From an uncultured Granulosicoccaceae bacterium (GTDB lineage: Bacteria; Pseudomonadota; Gammaproteobacteria; CALCKW01): 7,160 bases of DNA. The notes beneath the pieces are model-generated. The model saw nothing but the letters and a program-made list of their open reading frames with translations. It searched no databases and was not told where the DNA came from. Both the position numbers and the translations under genes were made by a program. Below, piece by piece: positions 1 to 6,211 of the stretch; positions within the stretch are counted from its first letter, which is position 1; each line of letters starts with the position of its first letter. The DNA lies in NCBI GenBank assembly GCA_937941555.1, contig CALDHJ010000428.1, positions 1-7,160 of the forward strand. The letters are read 5' to 3'.

Positions 1-660
1 GGGTCATTCGCGCTCGGCGGTGTGTTTGCTGCGCTGTTCGGCATGAGTTCGGTGTACGCAACCGAACGCGGATTCAGCGTCGCCGAGGTGTCGACCTTCA
101 TTACTGCGATCTACGTCGGCGGGATGGTGTTGCAATACCCCATCGGCTGGCTCTCCGATCGCCTAGACCGGCGCGTGTTGATCATAGGGGTCACAGCCAT
201 CTGCGCCGCGGCCTGCGCGTGCGTCTACTACGTCGAAAATACCTTCAGCAATCTGCTGGTCATCGCTTTCATACTCGGCGGCACATCCAACCCGCTCTAT
301 TCGCTGTTGATCGCCTACACCAACGACTTTCTCGACAACGACCAGATGGCCGCCGCCAGTGGCGGACTGATATTCATCAACGGCTTTGGCGCCATGGCGA
401 GTCCGGTGATCGTCGGTGCAATCATGACAAGGCTGGGACCAAACGGCTTCTTCGCTTTCGTCGGCGTTCTGATGTCGGTTGTTGCGGTGTACGGCCTCTA
501 CCGCATGACCCAGCGGGCAACCGCCGATGAAACCGGTCCGTTTGTCACGGTGCCAACGCGCCTGTCGCCGGTGGCTGTGGAAATTGCCGCCGAAATCGCC
601 ATCGAAGAAGCGGAGCTGCTGGAAGAAGAAGCCGAGAACGAGGACGAGCCCCCGCGCTGA
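1..660 (+). CDS. MFS transporter, C-terminal half (5' end outside window)
   Basis: The reading frame is open from base 1 and ends at TGA 658-660, giving 219 visible residues; the N-terminal half lies off the left edge. Six hydrophobic segments are visible at about 1-20, 30-50, 59-78, 85-106, 121-142 and 150-169. An MFS motif A (GWLSDRLDRR, residues 49-58) lies between the second and third. Motif A at this place matches the loop between helices 8 and 9, so these should be TM7-TM12 of a 12-helix inner-membrane permease. The segment resembles the YcaD-like group of MFS permeases, but the substrate cannot be read from sequence. The last 26 residues form a soluble tail very rich in Glu (12 of 26 are acidic). 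The gene runs convergently toward the MttB-family gene, leaving a 34-bp gap. A role in taking up that enzyme's substrate is possible but is inference only. The MFS assignment is secure. Confidence 0.9.
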   Translation, partial: GSFALGGVFAALFGMSSVYATERGFSVAEVSTFITAIYVGGMVLQYPIGWLSDRLDRRVLIIGVTAICAAACACVYYVENTFSNLLVIAFILGGTSNPLYSLLIAYTNDFLDNDQMAAASGGLIFINGFGAMASPVIVGAIMTRLGPNGFFAFVGVLMSVVAVYGLYRMTQRATADETGPFVTVPTRLSPVAVEIAAEIAIEEAELLEEEAENEDEPPR

Positions 661-694
661 CAGGTGCAGGCCCGCTCATCCGCAACGGCCGGGC

Positions 695-2248
695 TCAGAG
701 AAACAACTCAAGCGTCGGTTCGCTACTGCCCAGCGTGGCTTTTCGCCGCTCCAAATATTCGGTCATCGCCTCGAGACGCGCGGGATCGAGCGTCGGCGCT
801 TCGAACTCTTTGACCACGCGCTGCCAGATTCCAGTGGCGCGTTGCGTTGCATCCTCCGCGCCCGCCAGCTGCCAGTTTTCCTGGTTCTGCCAATCGCTGA
901 GAATGGGTTCGTAGAACGCGTCCTTGTAGCGCGACATGGTGTGTGCCGCGCCGAAAAAATGCCCACCCGGGCCGACCTCGCGCATCGCGTCAAGACCGAT
1001 CTCGTCGCGGTTGACGGTGATCGGTTGCAAGGTCGCGTTCATGTGTTGAAGCATTTCGACATCGATCACGACTTTCTCGAATGAGGCGACCAGCCCCCCT
1101 TCAAGCCACCCGGCCGCGTGGTAGATCATGTTGCCATGCCCCATGACCGCTCCCCACAACGCCATTTGCGTTTCGTACACGGCCTGGGCATCGGCTGTGT
1201 TGCTGGCGTTGCAGGCACTGGTCCGATACGGCAGCTTGTAGCGCCGTGCAAGTTGGCCACCGGCGATATTCGCCAGGCTGTTCTCGGGTGTGCCGAAAGC
1301 GGGCGCACCCGAACGCATGTCGACGTTGGACGTGAAGCCCCCGTAAACGACTGGCGCACCTGGCTTCACCAGCTGCGTCAGCGCAATGCCGATCAGGGCT
1401 TCCGCATTCTGCTGAACCAGAGCACCTGCCATGGTGGCCGGTGTCATGGCGCCCATGAGGGTGAATGGGGTCACGACCGTGACCTGGCCGAGTTGAGCCA
1501 TCTGCATCAGCCCATAGGCCATGGCGTCATCGAGCTTGCGGGGCGAATTGACGTTGATGTTAGTGACAACGGACGGACTGTCGGCTATCCCCTCGAGCGT
1601 CTCACCCCGCGCCAGCGCGCAGAGCTCAACCACATCCCGGGCGCGCCCCGCACCGATGCCGGTGGCGAGAAACACCTTGTCCGACAAGGTCAGATTGGCA
1701 AGGGTGGTGTCGAGGTGTCGGTTGTTGGCCGGCAGGTCGGTCGGTGCAATGGCCTGATTGCCGAAAAACGAAATCACGTTGAAGCTCTGGCCAAGCTTGA
1801 TCAGGGTCTGGTAGTCGGCGAAGTTTCCGGGCCGGCGACCCTGCACGCAGTCGTGCACGTTCGGTGGCCCCGAGACGAGCCCGAAGTGGATCACGTTTCC
1901 GCCGATCTCGATATTGCGATCGGGGTTGCGCGAGTGCAGCGTGAAGCGCTCGGGGGCGGTTGCTATCAGCTGCATGACGAGTGCGCGATCCATACGCACA
2001 ATGCCATCTTCAACACTGCAACCCGCCACCTTGAACAGACGCAAGGGCTCCTCACCGAGCACCTCGATGCCCTGTTCTTCAAGCAGGTCGAGCGAGGCCT
2101 CGTGAATCAGTTCCAGCTGCTCGTCGTCGAGCGCAGGCAGTGGCGCAAAGCGGTTGCGCAGGTTGCCGAACGGCAACTGCGGCAAGGCGCGTGGCGCCAC
2201 CAGTGCATCGCTACTGCGTCGACGTCGACGGCGGCGTTCGGTGCTCAC
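695..2248 (-). CDS. MttB-family (trimethylamine methyltransferase-like) protein, non-pyrrolysine
   Basis: The protein has about 517 residues, usual for the MttB/COG5598 superfamily. Characterised members move a methyl group from a quaternary or tertiary amine (trimethylamine, glycine betaine, proline betaine, carnitine) to a corrinoid protein in the cytoplasm. Typical segments are LDLLEEQGIEV (53-63), the core around GAPVVYGGF (297-305), GNMIYHAAGWLEGG (372-385) and GPGGHFFGAAHTM (426-438). There is no in-frame amber codon, so this is the pyrrolysine-free branch, where substrates are often not trimethylamine. The N-terminus has a run of seven arginines (residues 5-11). I chose GTG at 2248 because GGAGGA lies 8 nt upstream; a longer frame to 2299 has no comparable site. 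No corrinoid protein, corrinoid-reactivating protein or folate methyltransferase is in the window. The divergent regulator suggests inducible expression. The family is clear; the substrate is unknown. Confidence 0.9.
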   Translation of the reverse strand: MSTERRRRRRRSSDALVAPRALPQLPFGNLRNRFAPLPALDDEQLELIHEASLDLLEEQGIEVLGEEPLRLFKVAGCSVEDGIVRMDRALVMQLIATAPERFTLHSRNPDRNIEIGGNVIHFGLVSGPPNVHDCVQGRRPGNFADYQTLIKLGQSFNVISFFGNQAIAPTDLPANNRHLDTTLANLTLSDKVFLATGIGAGRARDVVELCALARGETLEGIADSPSVVTNINVNSPRKLDDAMAYGLMQMAQLGQVTVVTPFTLMGAMTPATMAGALVQQNAEALIGIALTQLVKPGAPVVYGGFTSNVDMRSGAPAFGTPENSLANIAGGQLARRYKLPYRTSACNASNTADAQAVYETQMALWGAVMGHGNMIYHAAGWLEGGLVASFEKVVIDVEMLQHMNATLQPITVNRDEIGLDAMREVGPGGHFFGAAHTMSRYKDAFYEPILSDWQNQENWQLAGAEDATQRATGIWQRVVKEFEAPTLDPARLEAMTEYLERRKATLGSSEPTLELFL

Positions 2249-2256
2249 GATCAGGC

Positions 2257-2262
2257 TCCTCC
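2257..2262 (-). promoter_or_regulatory. Shine-Dalgarno site of the MttB-family gene
   Basis: On the minus strand this reads GGAGGA and ends 8 nt before the GTG at 2248. It decides the start: the 17-codon upstream extension of the frame would run through this site and lacks a ribosome-binding sequence of its own. Confidence 0.75.
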
Positions 2263-2362
2263 GGGATCTGGATTCAGCGCACCAGCCAATGGCAGACAAT
2301 CCACGGTCGCTGCGGTACCCGGGCAGTGTTACCCCTGAGAGCCAATACCACTACCATGATTT

Positions 2363-2409
2363 GGTCGATATCTGTCATATTCGGGCAACCGCTCGCACTG
2401 CAATCGACC
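2363..2409. repeat. Inverted repeat GGTCGAT / ATCGACC, possible operator
   Basis: GGTCGAT at 2363-2369 and its exact reverse complement ATCGACC at 2403-2409 are separated by 33 bp. The copies are 40 bp apart, close to four helical turns, so a dimeric regulator could contact both on one DNA face. The left arm overlaps the palindrome GATATC (2367-2372). The site lies just upstream of the regulator gene start. AraC-family proteins more often bind direct repeats, and a 7-bp match could be chance, so its role as an operator is speculative. Confidence 0.3.
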
Positions 2410-2435
2410 GGCCCACTATGGGCCACGCGCCCGCC

Positions 2436-3410
2436 ATGACCTGCCAGATCACCTTCTGCCTCGCCCCGACCTTCCCGCTCTTCGGCCTCGCGTCTGCGGT
2501 CGAGGTGCTGCGCCATGCCAACCGCTTCGCCGGGCGTGCCCTGTACGACTGGAACCTGCTCTGCGAACACGGTGACAGCGTGCACGACAGCAACGGCCTC
2601 GCTCTGGCCGCGCGTCGCGCCGACGCCACTGCCCCAGACCCGGACGTCGTCTTCGTGGTGGCGGGATACGAGGTTGATGCGACAGCCCTGCCCGCACTCA
2701 CGCAGTGGTTGCGACGCCAGGGGCGTCGCGGCGTCCCGCTCGGCGGCATCTCGAATGGCGCCTTCATCCTCGCCGGTGCCGGGTTGCTCGATGGCAGCGC
2801 CGCCACGGTGCACTTCGAAGACTTCAGCGCCTTCCACGACCGTTTCCCGGCGGTGCGGGCGCGCTATCAAAGAACCGTAATCGAACGGGCGCGGCTCAGT
2901 TGTTCCGGGGGAACGAGTACGTTGGACCTCTTCATCGAATGGGTCCGGCGGGAACAGGGGCAGGCACTCGCCAGCCGGGTCTCACAGCAGATGCTGCTGC
3001 AATCGCTGAGCACGCCGGACGGGGCCGAGGTGCCGACTGTTTTCGACGGCAGCCACCGGTATTCCGCACCCGTGCAACGCGCGCTGGATGTGCTCGAGGC
3101 CAGCCACCACGAGCCCTTGAATGTGTCGGGGCTCTCGGAGCGCGTCGGCCTCAACCGACGCGAACTGCTGAGACTGTTTCAACGCGAACTCGAGATGACA
3201 CCGGGACAGGCGCTGCGCATGCGCCGCCTGCAACGCGCGCGTTCGCTGGTCCTGCACAGCCACTTGCCACTAATCAACATCGCCAGCGCGGTGGGTTTCT
3301 CGAGTCAGTCACACATGACCGACCACTACCGCAAACACTTTGGCTGCACCCCGGGCAAAGACCGGCAAGGCAACCAGGGCCGTCAGCCGACGGCGTCTGC
3401 CAACGCTTGA
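2436..3410 (+). CDS. GlxA/GbdR-type transcriptional regulator (DJ-1/PfpI-like domain plus AraC HTH)
   Basis: The protein has about 324 residues, as expected for this family. Residues 1-190 form a GATase1-like (DJ-1/PfpI) domain: TFCLAPTFPLFGLASAVEVLRHANRF-type start, GISNGAFILAGAGLLDG-type nucleophile elbow near 104-120, and SCSGGTSTLDLFI at 155-167. The elbow has Ser106 where catalytic relatives carry Cys, so the domain probably senses a ligand rather than acting as an enzyme. Residues 210-308 hold two AraC helix-turn-helix units (about 228-250 and 277-303), ending in the usual HFGCTP. Characterised relatives (GbdR, CdhR, ArgR) activate catabolism of betaines, carnitine or arginine. The gene is divergent from the MttB-family gene, its likeliest target besides itself. 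ATG 2436 aligns best with relatives; ATG 2418 is an in-frame alternative, and neither has a strong ribosome-binding site. The frame is open upstream to 2154 but there overlaps the methyltransferase gene. Its last 28 bp overlap the convergent dehydrogenase gene. Confidence 0.9.
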   Translation: MTCQITFCLAPTFPLFGLASAVEVLRHANRFAGRALYDWNLLCEHGDSVHDSNGLALAARRADATAPDPDVVFVVAGYEVDATALPALTQWLRRQGRRGVPLGGISNGAFILAGAGLLDGSAATVHFEDFSAFHDRFPAVRARYQRTVIERARLSCSGGTSTLDLFIEWVRREQGQALASRVSQQMLLQSLSTPDGAEVPTVFDGSHRYSAPVQRALDVLEASHHEPLNVSGLSERVGLNRRELLRLFQRELEMTPGQALRMRRLQRARSLVLHSHLPLINIASAVGFSSQSHMTDHYRKHFGCTPGKDRQGNQGRQPTASANA

Positions 3411-4441
3411 CCCAGCGCGCTGGTGGTCGCACTGCCGCCCATGTCCGGGGTCAGGGCATCGCGCGCACTGAGTACCTTTTCGATCGCTCCGAGTATCGCG
3501 TCGTGGGCGTCGCGGTGACCGAGGTGATCGAGCATCATTGCACCTGACCACACCATGCCGATGGGGTTTGCGATGCCCTGCCCGGCGATATCCGGCGCCG
3601 AGCCGTGGACCGGCTCGAACATCGACGGGTACGCCCGCTCGGGATTGAGGTTGGCACTTGGCGCGATGGCGATGGTGCCGGTGACCCCCGGGCCGAGATC
3701 GGAGAGAATGTCGCCGAAGAGATTGGATGCCACCACGACATCGAAATGATCCGGTCGGTTGACGAAGTGCGCGCACAGAATATCGATGTGGTACTGATCG
3801 GTATCGCGGTGCGGGTATTGCGCCGACATGGCCGCAAAGCGCTCGTCCCAGAACGGCATGGTGTGAATGATGCCGTTTGATTTTGTCGCAGATGTCACAC
3901 GCCGGGCATTGCGCTGTTCGGCGAGTTCGAAGGCGAAACGCATTACCCGGTCGCAACCGCGGCGTGAGAAATTCGCCTGCTGAAATGCCACCTCGTGCTC
4001 GGTGCCGTCGTACATGCGACCGCCGACGTTCGAGTACTCGCCTTCGACGTTCTCGCGCACGACGAGAAAATCGATGTCACCGGGCTTGCGGTTCGCAAGG
4101 GGACAAGGCAACCCATCGAACAAACGCACCGGGCGCAGGTTGACGTACTGATCGAACTGCCGCCGGATCGGAATCAGCAGACCCCAGAGCGAGACATGAT
4201 CCGGCACCCCGGGAAAACCGACAGCCCCGAGATAGATCGCGTCGAAATCACGCAGCGTATCCAGCGCGTCATCCGGCATCATGGCGCCAAGCTCGTGGTA
4301 ACGCTCACAACTCCAATCGAAGTGTTCGTAGTCGAGCTCGATCCCGAAGCGACCGGCAGCGGCATCGAGTACACGCAGCCCCTCCGGCATGACCTCTTTG
4401 CCAATGCCGTCGCCTGCGATGACTGCGATGCGGTGTGCCAT
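3383..4441 (-). CDS. Tartrate dehydrogenase/D-malate dehydrogenase (decarboxylating) family protein
   Basis: This 352-residue protein belongs to the isocitrate/isopropylmalate dehydrogenase superfamily and most resembles DmlA/TtuC. Those cytoplasmic enzymes use NAD+ and a divalent metal to oxidise D-malate to pyruvate and CO2, or to act on tartrate. Visible motifs are GDGIGKEV (10-17), the substrate-binding stretch RRQFDQYVNLRPVRL (93-107), VVRENVEGEYS (127-137), the catalytic Lys187 in TSATKSNG, metal-binding Asp220, Asp244 and Asp248 (HIDIL, FGDILSD), and EPVHGSAPDI (276-285). Asp284-Ile285 matches the pair that gives NAD+ preference in isopropylmalate dehydrogenase. The stretch near 84-107 (SLWGLL...FDQYVNLRP) fits DmlA/TtuC rather than LeuB. 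ATG 4441 is preceded by AGAGGAA at 4454-4448, a good ribosome-binding site. The gene starts 14 bp after panC stops, so it is probably cotranscribed with it. No DmlR-type LysR regulator is present. The family is secure; the exact substrate (D-malate, tartrate, 3-isopropylmalate or other) is not. Confidence 0.92.
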   Translation of the reverse strand: MAHRIAVIAGDGIGKEVMPEGLRVLDAAAGRFGIELDYEHFDWSCERYHELGAMMPDDALDTLRDFDAIYLGAVGFPGVPDHVSLWGLLIPIRRQFDQYVNLRPVRLFDGLPCPLANRKPGDIDFLVVRENVEGEYSNVGGRMYDGTEHEVAFQQANFSRRGCDRVMRFAFELAEQRNARRVTSATKSNGIIHTMPFWDERFAAMSAQYPHRDTDQYHIDILCAHFVNRPDHFDVVVASNLFGDILSDLGPGVTGTIAIAPSANLNPERAYPSMFEPVHGSAPDIAGQGIANPIGMVWSGAMMLDHLGHRDAHDAILGAIEKVLSARDALTPDMGGSATTSALGQALADAVG

Positions 4442-4455
4442 GTCGAATTCCTCTG

Positions 4456-5316
4456 TCAGGGCGCGTCGATCACGCGCAAGTTGTCAATTAGACGTGCCTT
4501 GCCCAACTGCGCCGCGACCAGCACGACCCAGTCAACCGCCGACTCACTGTCGTGTGGCGACTCGAGGTCTGCGGTGCTGCGGACTGTAAAATAATCCGGT
4601 TTGAACCCCGCGTCTGCCAAGCGGCGGATGCCTGTTTTCTCAAGCGCGGCAATGTCGCGCTCGCCGTCTCGCAAGGCCTGTGCACAGGCGCACAATGCGC
4701 GATAGATTTCGGCCGCTTGCGCCCGCTCGGTATCGCTGAGGTATCCGTTGCGCGAGCTGCGCGCGAGGCCACTCGGTTCACGCGCCGTGGCAGCTCCCAC
4801 CACGTCGACCGGCAGGTTCAGGTCTTCGGCCATGCGCTTGACGACCAGCAGCTGTTGAAAATCCTTTTCGCCGAACACCGCGACGTGCGGCTGCACCAGG
4901 TTGAACAACTTGCAAACCACTGTCGCTACGCCGACAAAGTGGCCACTGCGGTGCGCGCCTTCGAGAATGTTGGTGATCCCGGGGACATCGACGGTGGTCG
5001 CGTGCGCCATACCGCGCGGATAGATCATTGAGTCGTCAGGGACAAACAACGCATCAGCACCGAGGGCTTCGAGCTTCTCGATATCTTCTTCGAGTGTACG
5101 CGGGTAGCGGTCGAGATCGCCGGTACGGTCGAACTGCAGCGGGTTGACGTAGATACTGCAGATTGTGCGGTCGCAGCGTGTGCGCGCCAGATCCAACAGC
5201 GAAAGGTGACCATCGTGCAGGTTGCCCATCGTCGGCACGTAGCCGATCGTCTGACCCTCGGCGCGCCAGGCTTTGCGTTTGGCGCGCATCTCGTCAATCG
5301 ATTTCAGAATGTCCAC
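4456..5316 (-). CDS. panC: Pantoate-beta-alanine ligase (pantothenate synthetase)
   Basis: PanC joins pantoate and beta-alanine with ATP, through a pantoyl-adenylate, to make pantothenate, the coenzyme A precursor. With the GTG start at 5316 it has 286 residues, close to the 283 of the E. coli enzyme, and the two N-termini align without a gap. Visible motifs are VPTMGNLHDGH (27-37) with the HIGH-like nucleotide-binding His34 and His37, FVNPLQF-like YVNPLQFDR (56-64), LFNLVQP (137-143), FGEKDFQQL (148-156) and the KMSKS-like SSRNGYL (187-193). The frame is open back to 5364, but that longer version would overlap panB and add 16 residues unlike the family. The start lies 4 nt after the panB stop with only a weak ribosome-binding site, so translation is probably coupled to panB. 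It is the third gene of the minus-strand run. Confidence 0.97.
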   Translation of the reverse strand: MDILKSIDEMRAKRKAWRAEGQTIGYVPTMGNLHDGHLSLLDLARTRCDRTICSIYVNPLQFDRTGDLDRYPRTLEEDIEKLEALGADALFVPDDSMIYPRGMAHATTVDVPGITNILEGAHRSGHFVGVATVVCKLFNLVQPHVAVFGEKDFQQLLVVKRMAEDLNLPVDVVGAATAREPSGLARSSRNGYLSDTERAQAAEIYRALCACAQALRDGERDIAALEKTGIRRLADAGFKPDYFTVRSTADLESPHDSESAVDWVVLVAAQLGKARLIDNLRVIDAP

Positions 5317-5320
5317 GGCA

Positions 5321-6136
5321 TCACTCGAACGCGTATTCCGCGGTGGGGAATGTGCCGTCGGCAACTTGCGTCACGTAGGCATGCACCGCGTCTTCGATGC
5401 CAGTGGCTTCAGCCATGTAATTCTTCGAGAACCGCGTGCGTTTGCCGGGTGCGATGTCGAGGATGTCGTAGAGCACCAGTATCTGACCGTCGCAATCCGG
5501 GCCGGCACCGATACCGATCACCGGCACCGACGCTGCCTGCGTGATCTCGGCGGCCAGCGCCATGGGCACGCATTCGAGTAGCAGGATATCGGCCCCGGCC
5601 TGCTCGAGCGCGAGTGCATCCTCGCGCAGCTTGCTCGCCGTTGCATCGTCACGCCCCTGCACCCGATAGCCGCCGATCTTGTGCACGGCCTGCGGGGTCA
5701 ACCCGAGGTGCGCGCAGACCGGGATACCACACTCGCTGAGCCGCCTGACCATATCGAGCTGCAGCTCGCCCCACTCGAGCTTGACCACTTGCGCGCCACC
5801 CTCTTTCATCAGGCGCGCCGCGTTCGCAAGGCAGGTCTCGGGGGTGGCGTAACTCATGAACGGCATGTCGACCATGAGCATCGGTCGGCGCATGCCGCGG
5901 GCGACGAGCTGGCTGTGATAGATCATGTGGTCCATGGTGACCGGAATCGTGGTTTCGACTCCCTGCACCACCATGCCGAGCGAGTCACCCACCAGCACCA
6001 CGTCCACCCCTGCGCGGTCGAGGACGCCGGCAAAGGCCGCGTCGTAGGCGGTAAGGCACGCGAAACGCTGTGCGTTTGCCTTCATCTTCTTCAGTGTCGC
6101 CACCGTAACGGCGGCGCCATCTGCTTGCGCGCTCAT
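5321..6136 (-). CDS. panB: 3-methyl-2-oxobutanoate (ketopantoate) hydroxymethyltransferase
   Basis: PanB transfers a hydroxymethyl group from 5,10-methylenetetrahydrofolate to alpha-ketoisovalerate, giving ketopantoate, the first committed step of pantothenate synthesis in the cytoplasm. From ATG 6136 it has 271 residues (E. coli 264) and is a full TIM-barrel enzyme. Visible motifs are LTAYD (28-32), LVGDSLGMVVQG (48-59) with metal ligand Asp51, MVDMPFMSYATPE (88-100) with metal ligand Asp90, VKLEWG (118-123) with Lys119 and Glu121, HLGLTPQ (143-149), LLLECVP (185-191) with catalytic Glu188, and VIGIGAG (206-212). The frame continues upstream to ATG 6154 and GTG 6193. I prefer 6136 because the residues before it are unlike the family and a weak purine-rich site precedes it. 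It is separated by 75 bp from the upstream DUF2520 gene, room for an internal promoter. Confidence 0.97.
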   Translation of the reverse strand: MSAQADGAAVTVATLKKMKANAQRFACLTAYDAAFAGVLDRAGVDVVLVGDSLGMVVQGVETTIPVTMDHMIYHSQLVARGMRRPMLMVDMPFMSYATPETCLANAARLMKEGGAQVVKLEWGELQLDMVRRLSECGIPVCAHLGLTPQAVHKIGGYRVQGRDDATASKLREDALALEQAGADILLLECVPMALAAEITQAASVPVIGIGAGPDCDGQILVLYDILDIAPGKRTRFSKNYMAEATGIEDAVHAYVTQVADGTFPTAEYAFE

Positions 6137-6163
6137 TGGCTCTGCCCTGCCCATGTATTCGGA

Positions 6164-6169
6164 ATTGTA
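6164..6169 (-). promoter_or_regulatory. Possible -10 element of an internal panB promoter
   Basis: The minus strand reads TACAAT, five of six matches to the sigma-70 -10 consensus, in a short AT-rich patch of otherwise GC-rich DNA. It lies 27 nt before the chosen panB start, leaving a leader of about 20 nt. No recognisable -35 is found 16-18 nt upstream, so this is only a candidate; a nearby repeat could be an activator site. Confidence 0.3.
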
Positions 6170-6177
6170 TTGTTGCG

Positions 6178-6203
6178 CAGCACGCAGTGACACGCCAGTG
6201 CTG
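6178..6203. repeat. Inverted repeat enclosing a direct repeat, upstream of panB
   Basis: CAGCAC at 6178-6183 and its exact reverse complement GTGCTG at 6198-6203 flank 14 bp. On the minus strand the same segment also contains two near-identical tandem units, CACTGGCGTG (6200-6191) and CACTGCGTG (6189-6181), which differ by one base. No T-tract follows, so it does not look like an intrinsic terminator. It could be an operator or a short RNA hairpin between the DUF2520 gene and panB; function is unproven. Confidence 0.35.
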
Positions 6204-6211
6204 TACCCCTG

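Larger units (their letters stand above)
2249..2435. promoter_or_regulatory. Divergent intergenic control region between the MttB-family gene and the AraC-type regulator gene
   Basis: These 187 bp lie between two divergent start codons, so they should hold the promoters of both genes and any regulator-binding site. The stretch 2340-2385 is clearly more AT-rich than the surrounding coding DNA. I found no convincing -35/-10 pair on either strand. CATATT at 2376-2381 (plus strand) is a possible -10 without a good -35. A 7-bp inverted repeat is listed separately. Regulation of both genes from here is inferred from the divergent layout, which is common for AraC-family regulators and their targets. 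Confidence 0.5.

Noticed and set aside
669..695. GCCCG/CGGGC hairpin with an inner CCG-CAA-CGG in the gap between the transporter and MttB-family genes, as a bidirectional terminator
   Set aside because: The stem is only 5-6 bp with a 15-nt loop and neither strand has a following T-tract.
1118..2338. A 406-codon open frame on the plus strand opposite the MttB-family gene
   Set aside because: It is antisense to a well-supported gene, has low-complexity His/Arg/Gly-rich composition and shows no recognisable family motif. Long antisense frames are expected in high-GC DNA.
2154..2435. N-terminal extension of the regulator frame
   Set aside because: It overlaps the start of the MttB-family gene and reads as Arg-rich translation unlike the family, whose N-terminus fits the ATG at 2436 (or 2418).
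2705..3547. A 280-codon plus-strand frame overlapping the regulator gene
   Set aside because: It is an out-of-frame shadow, rich in Arg, Ala and Gly, with no family motif; the overlapping frame is an intact AraC-type protein.
5317..5364. Longer PanC starting at 5364 inside panB
   Set aside because: The extra 16 residues are absent from the family, and GTG 5316 gives an ungapped N-terminal alignment with known PanC.
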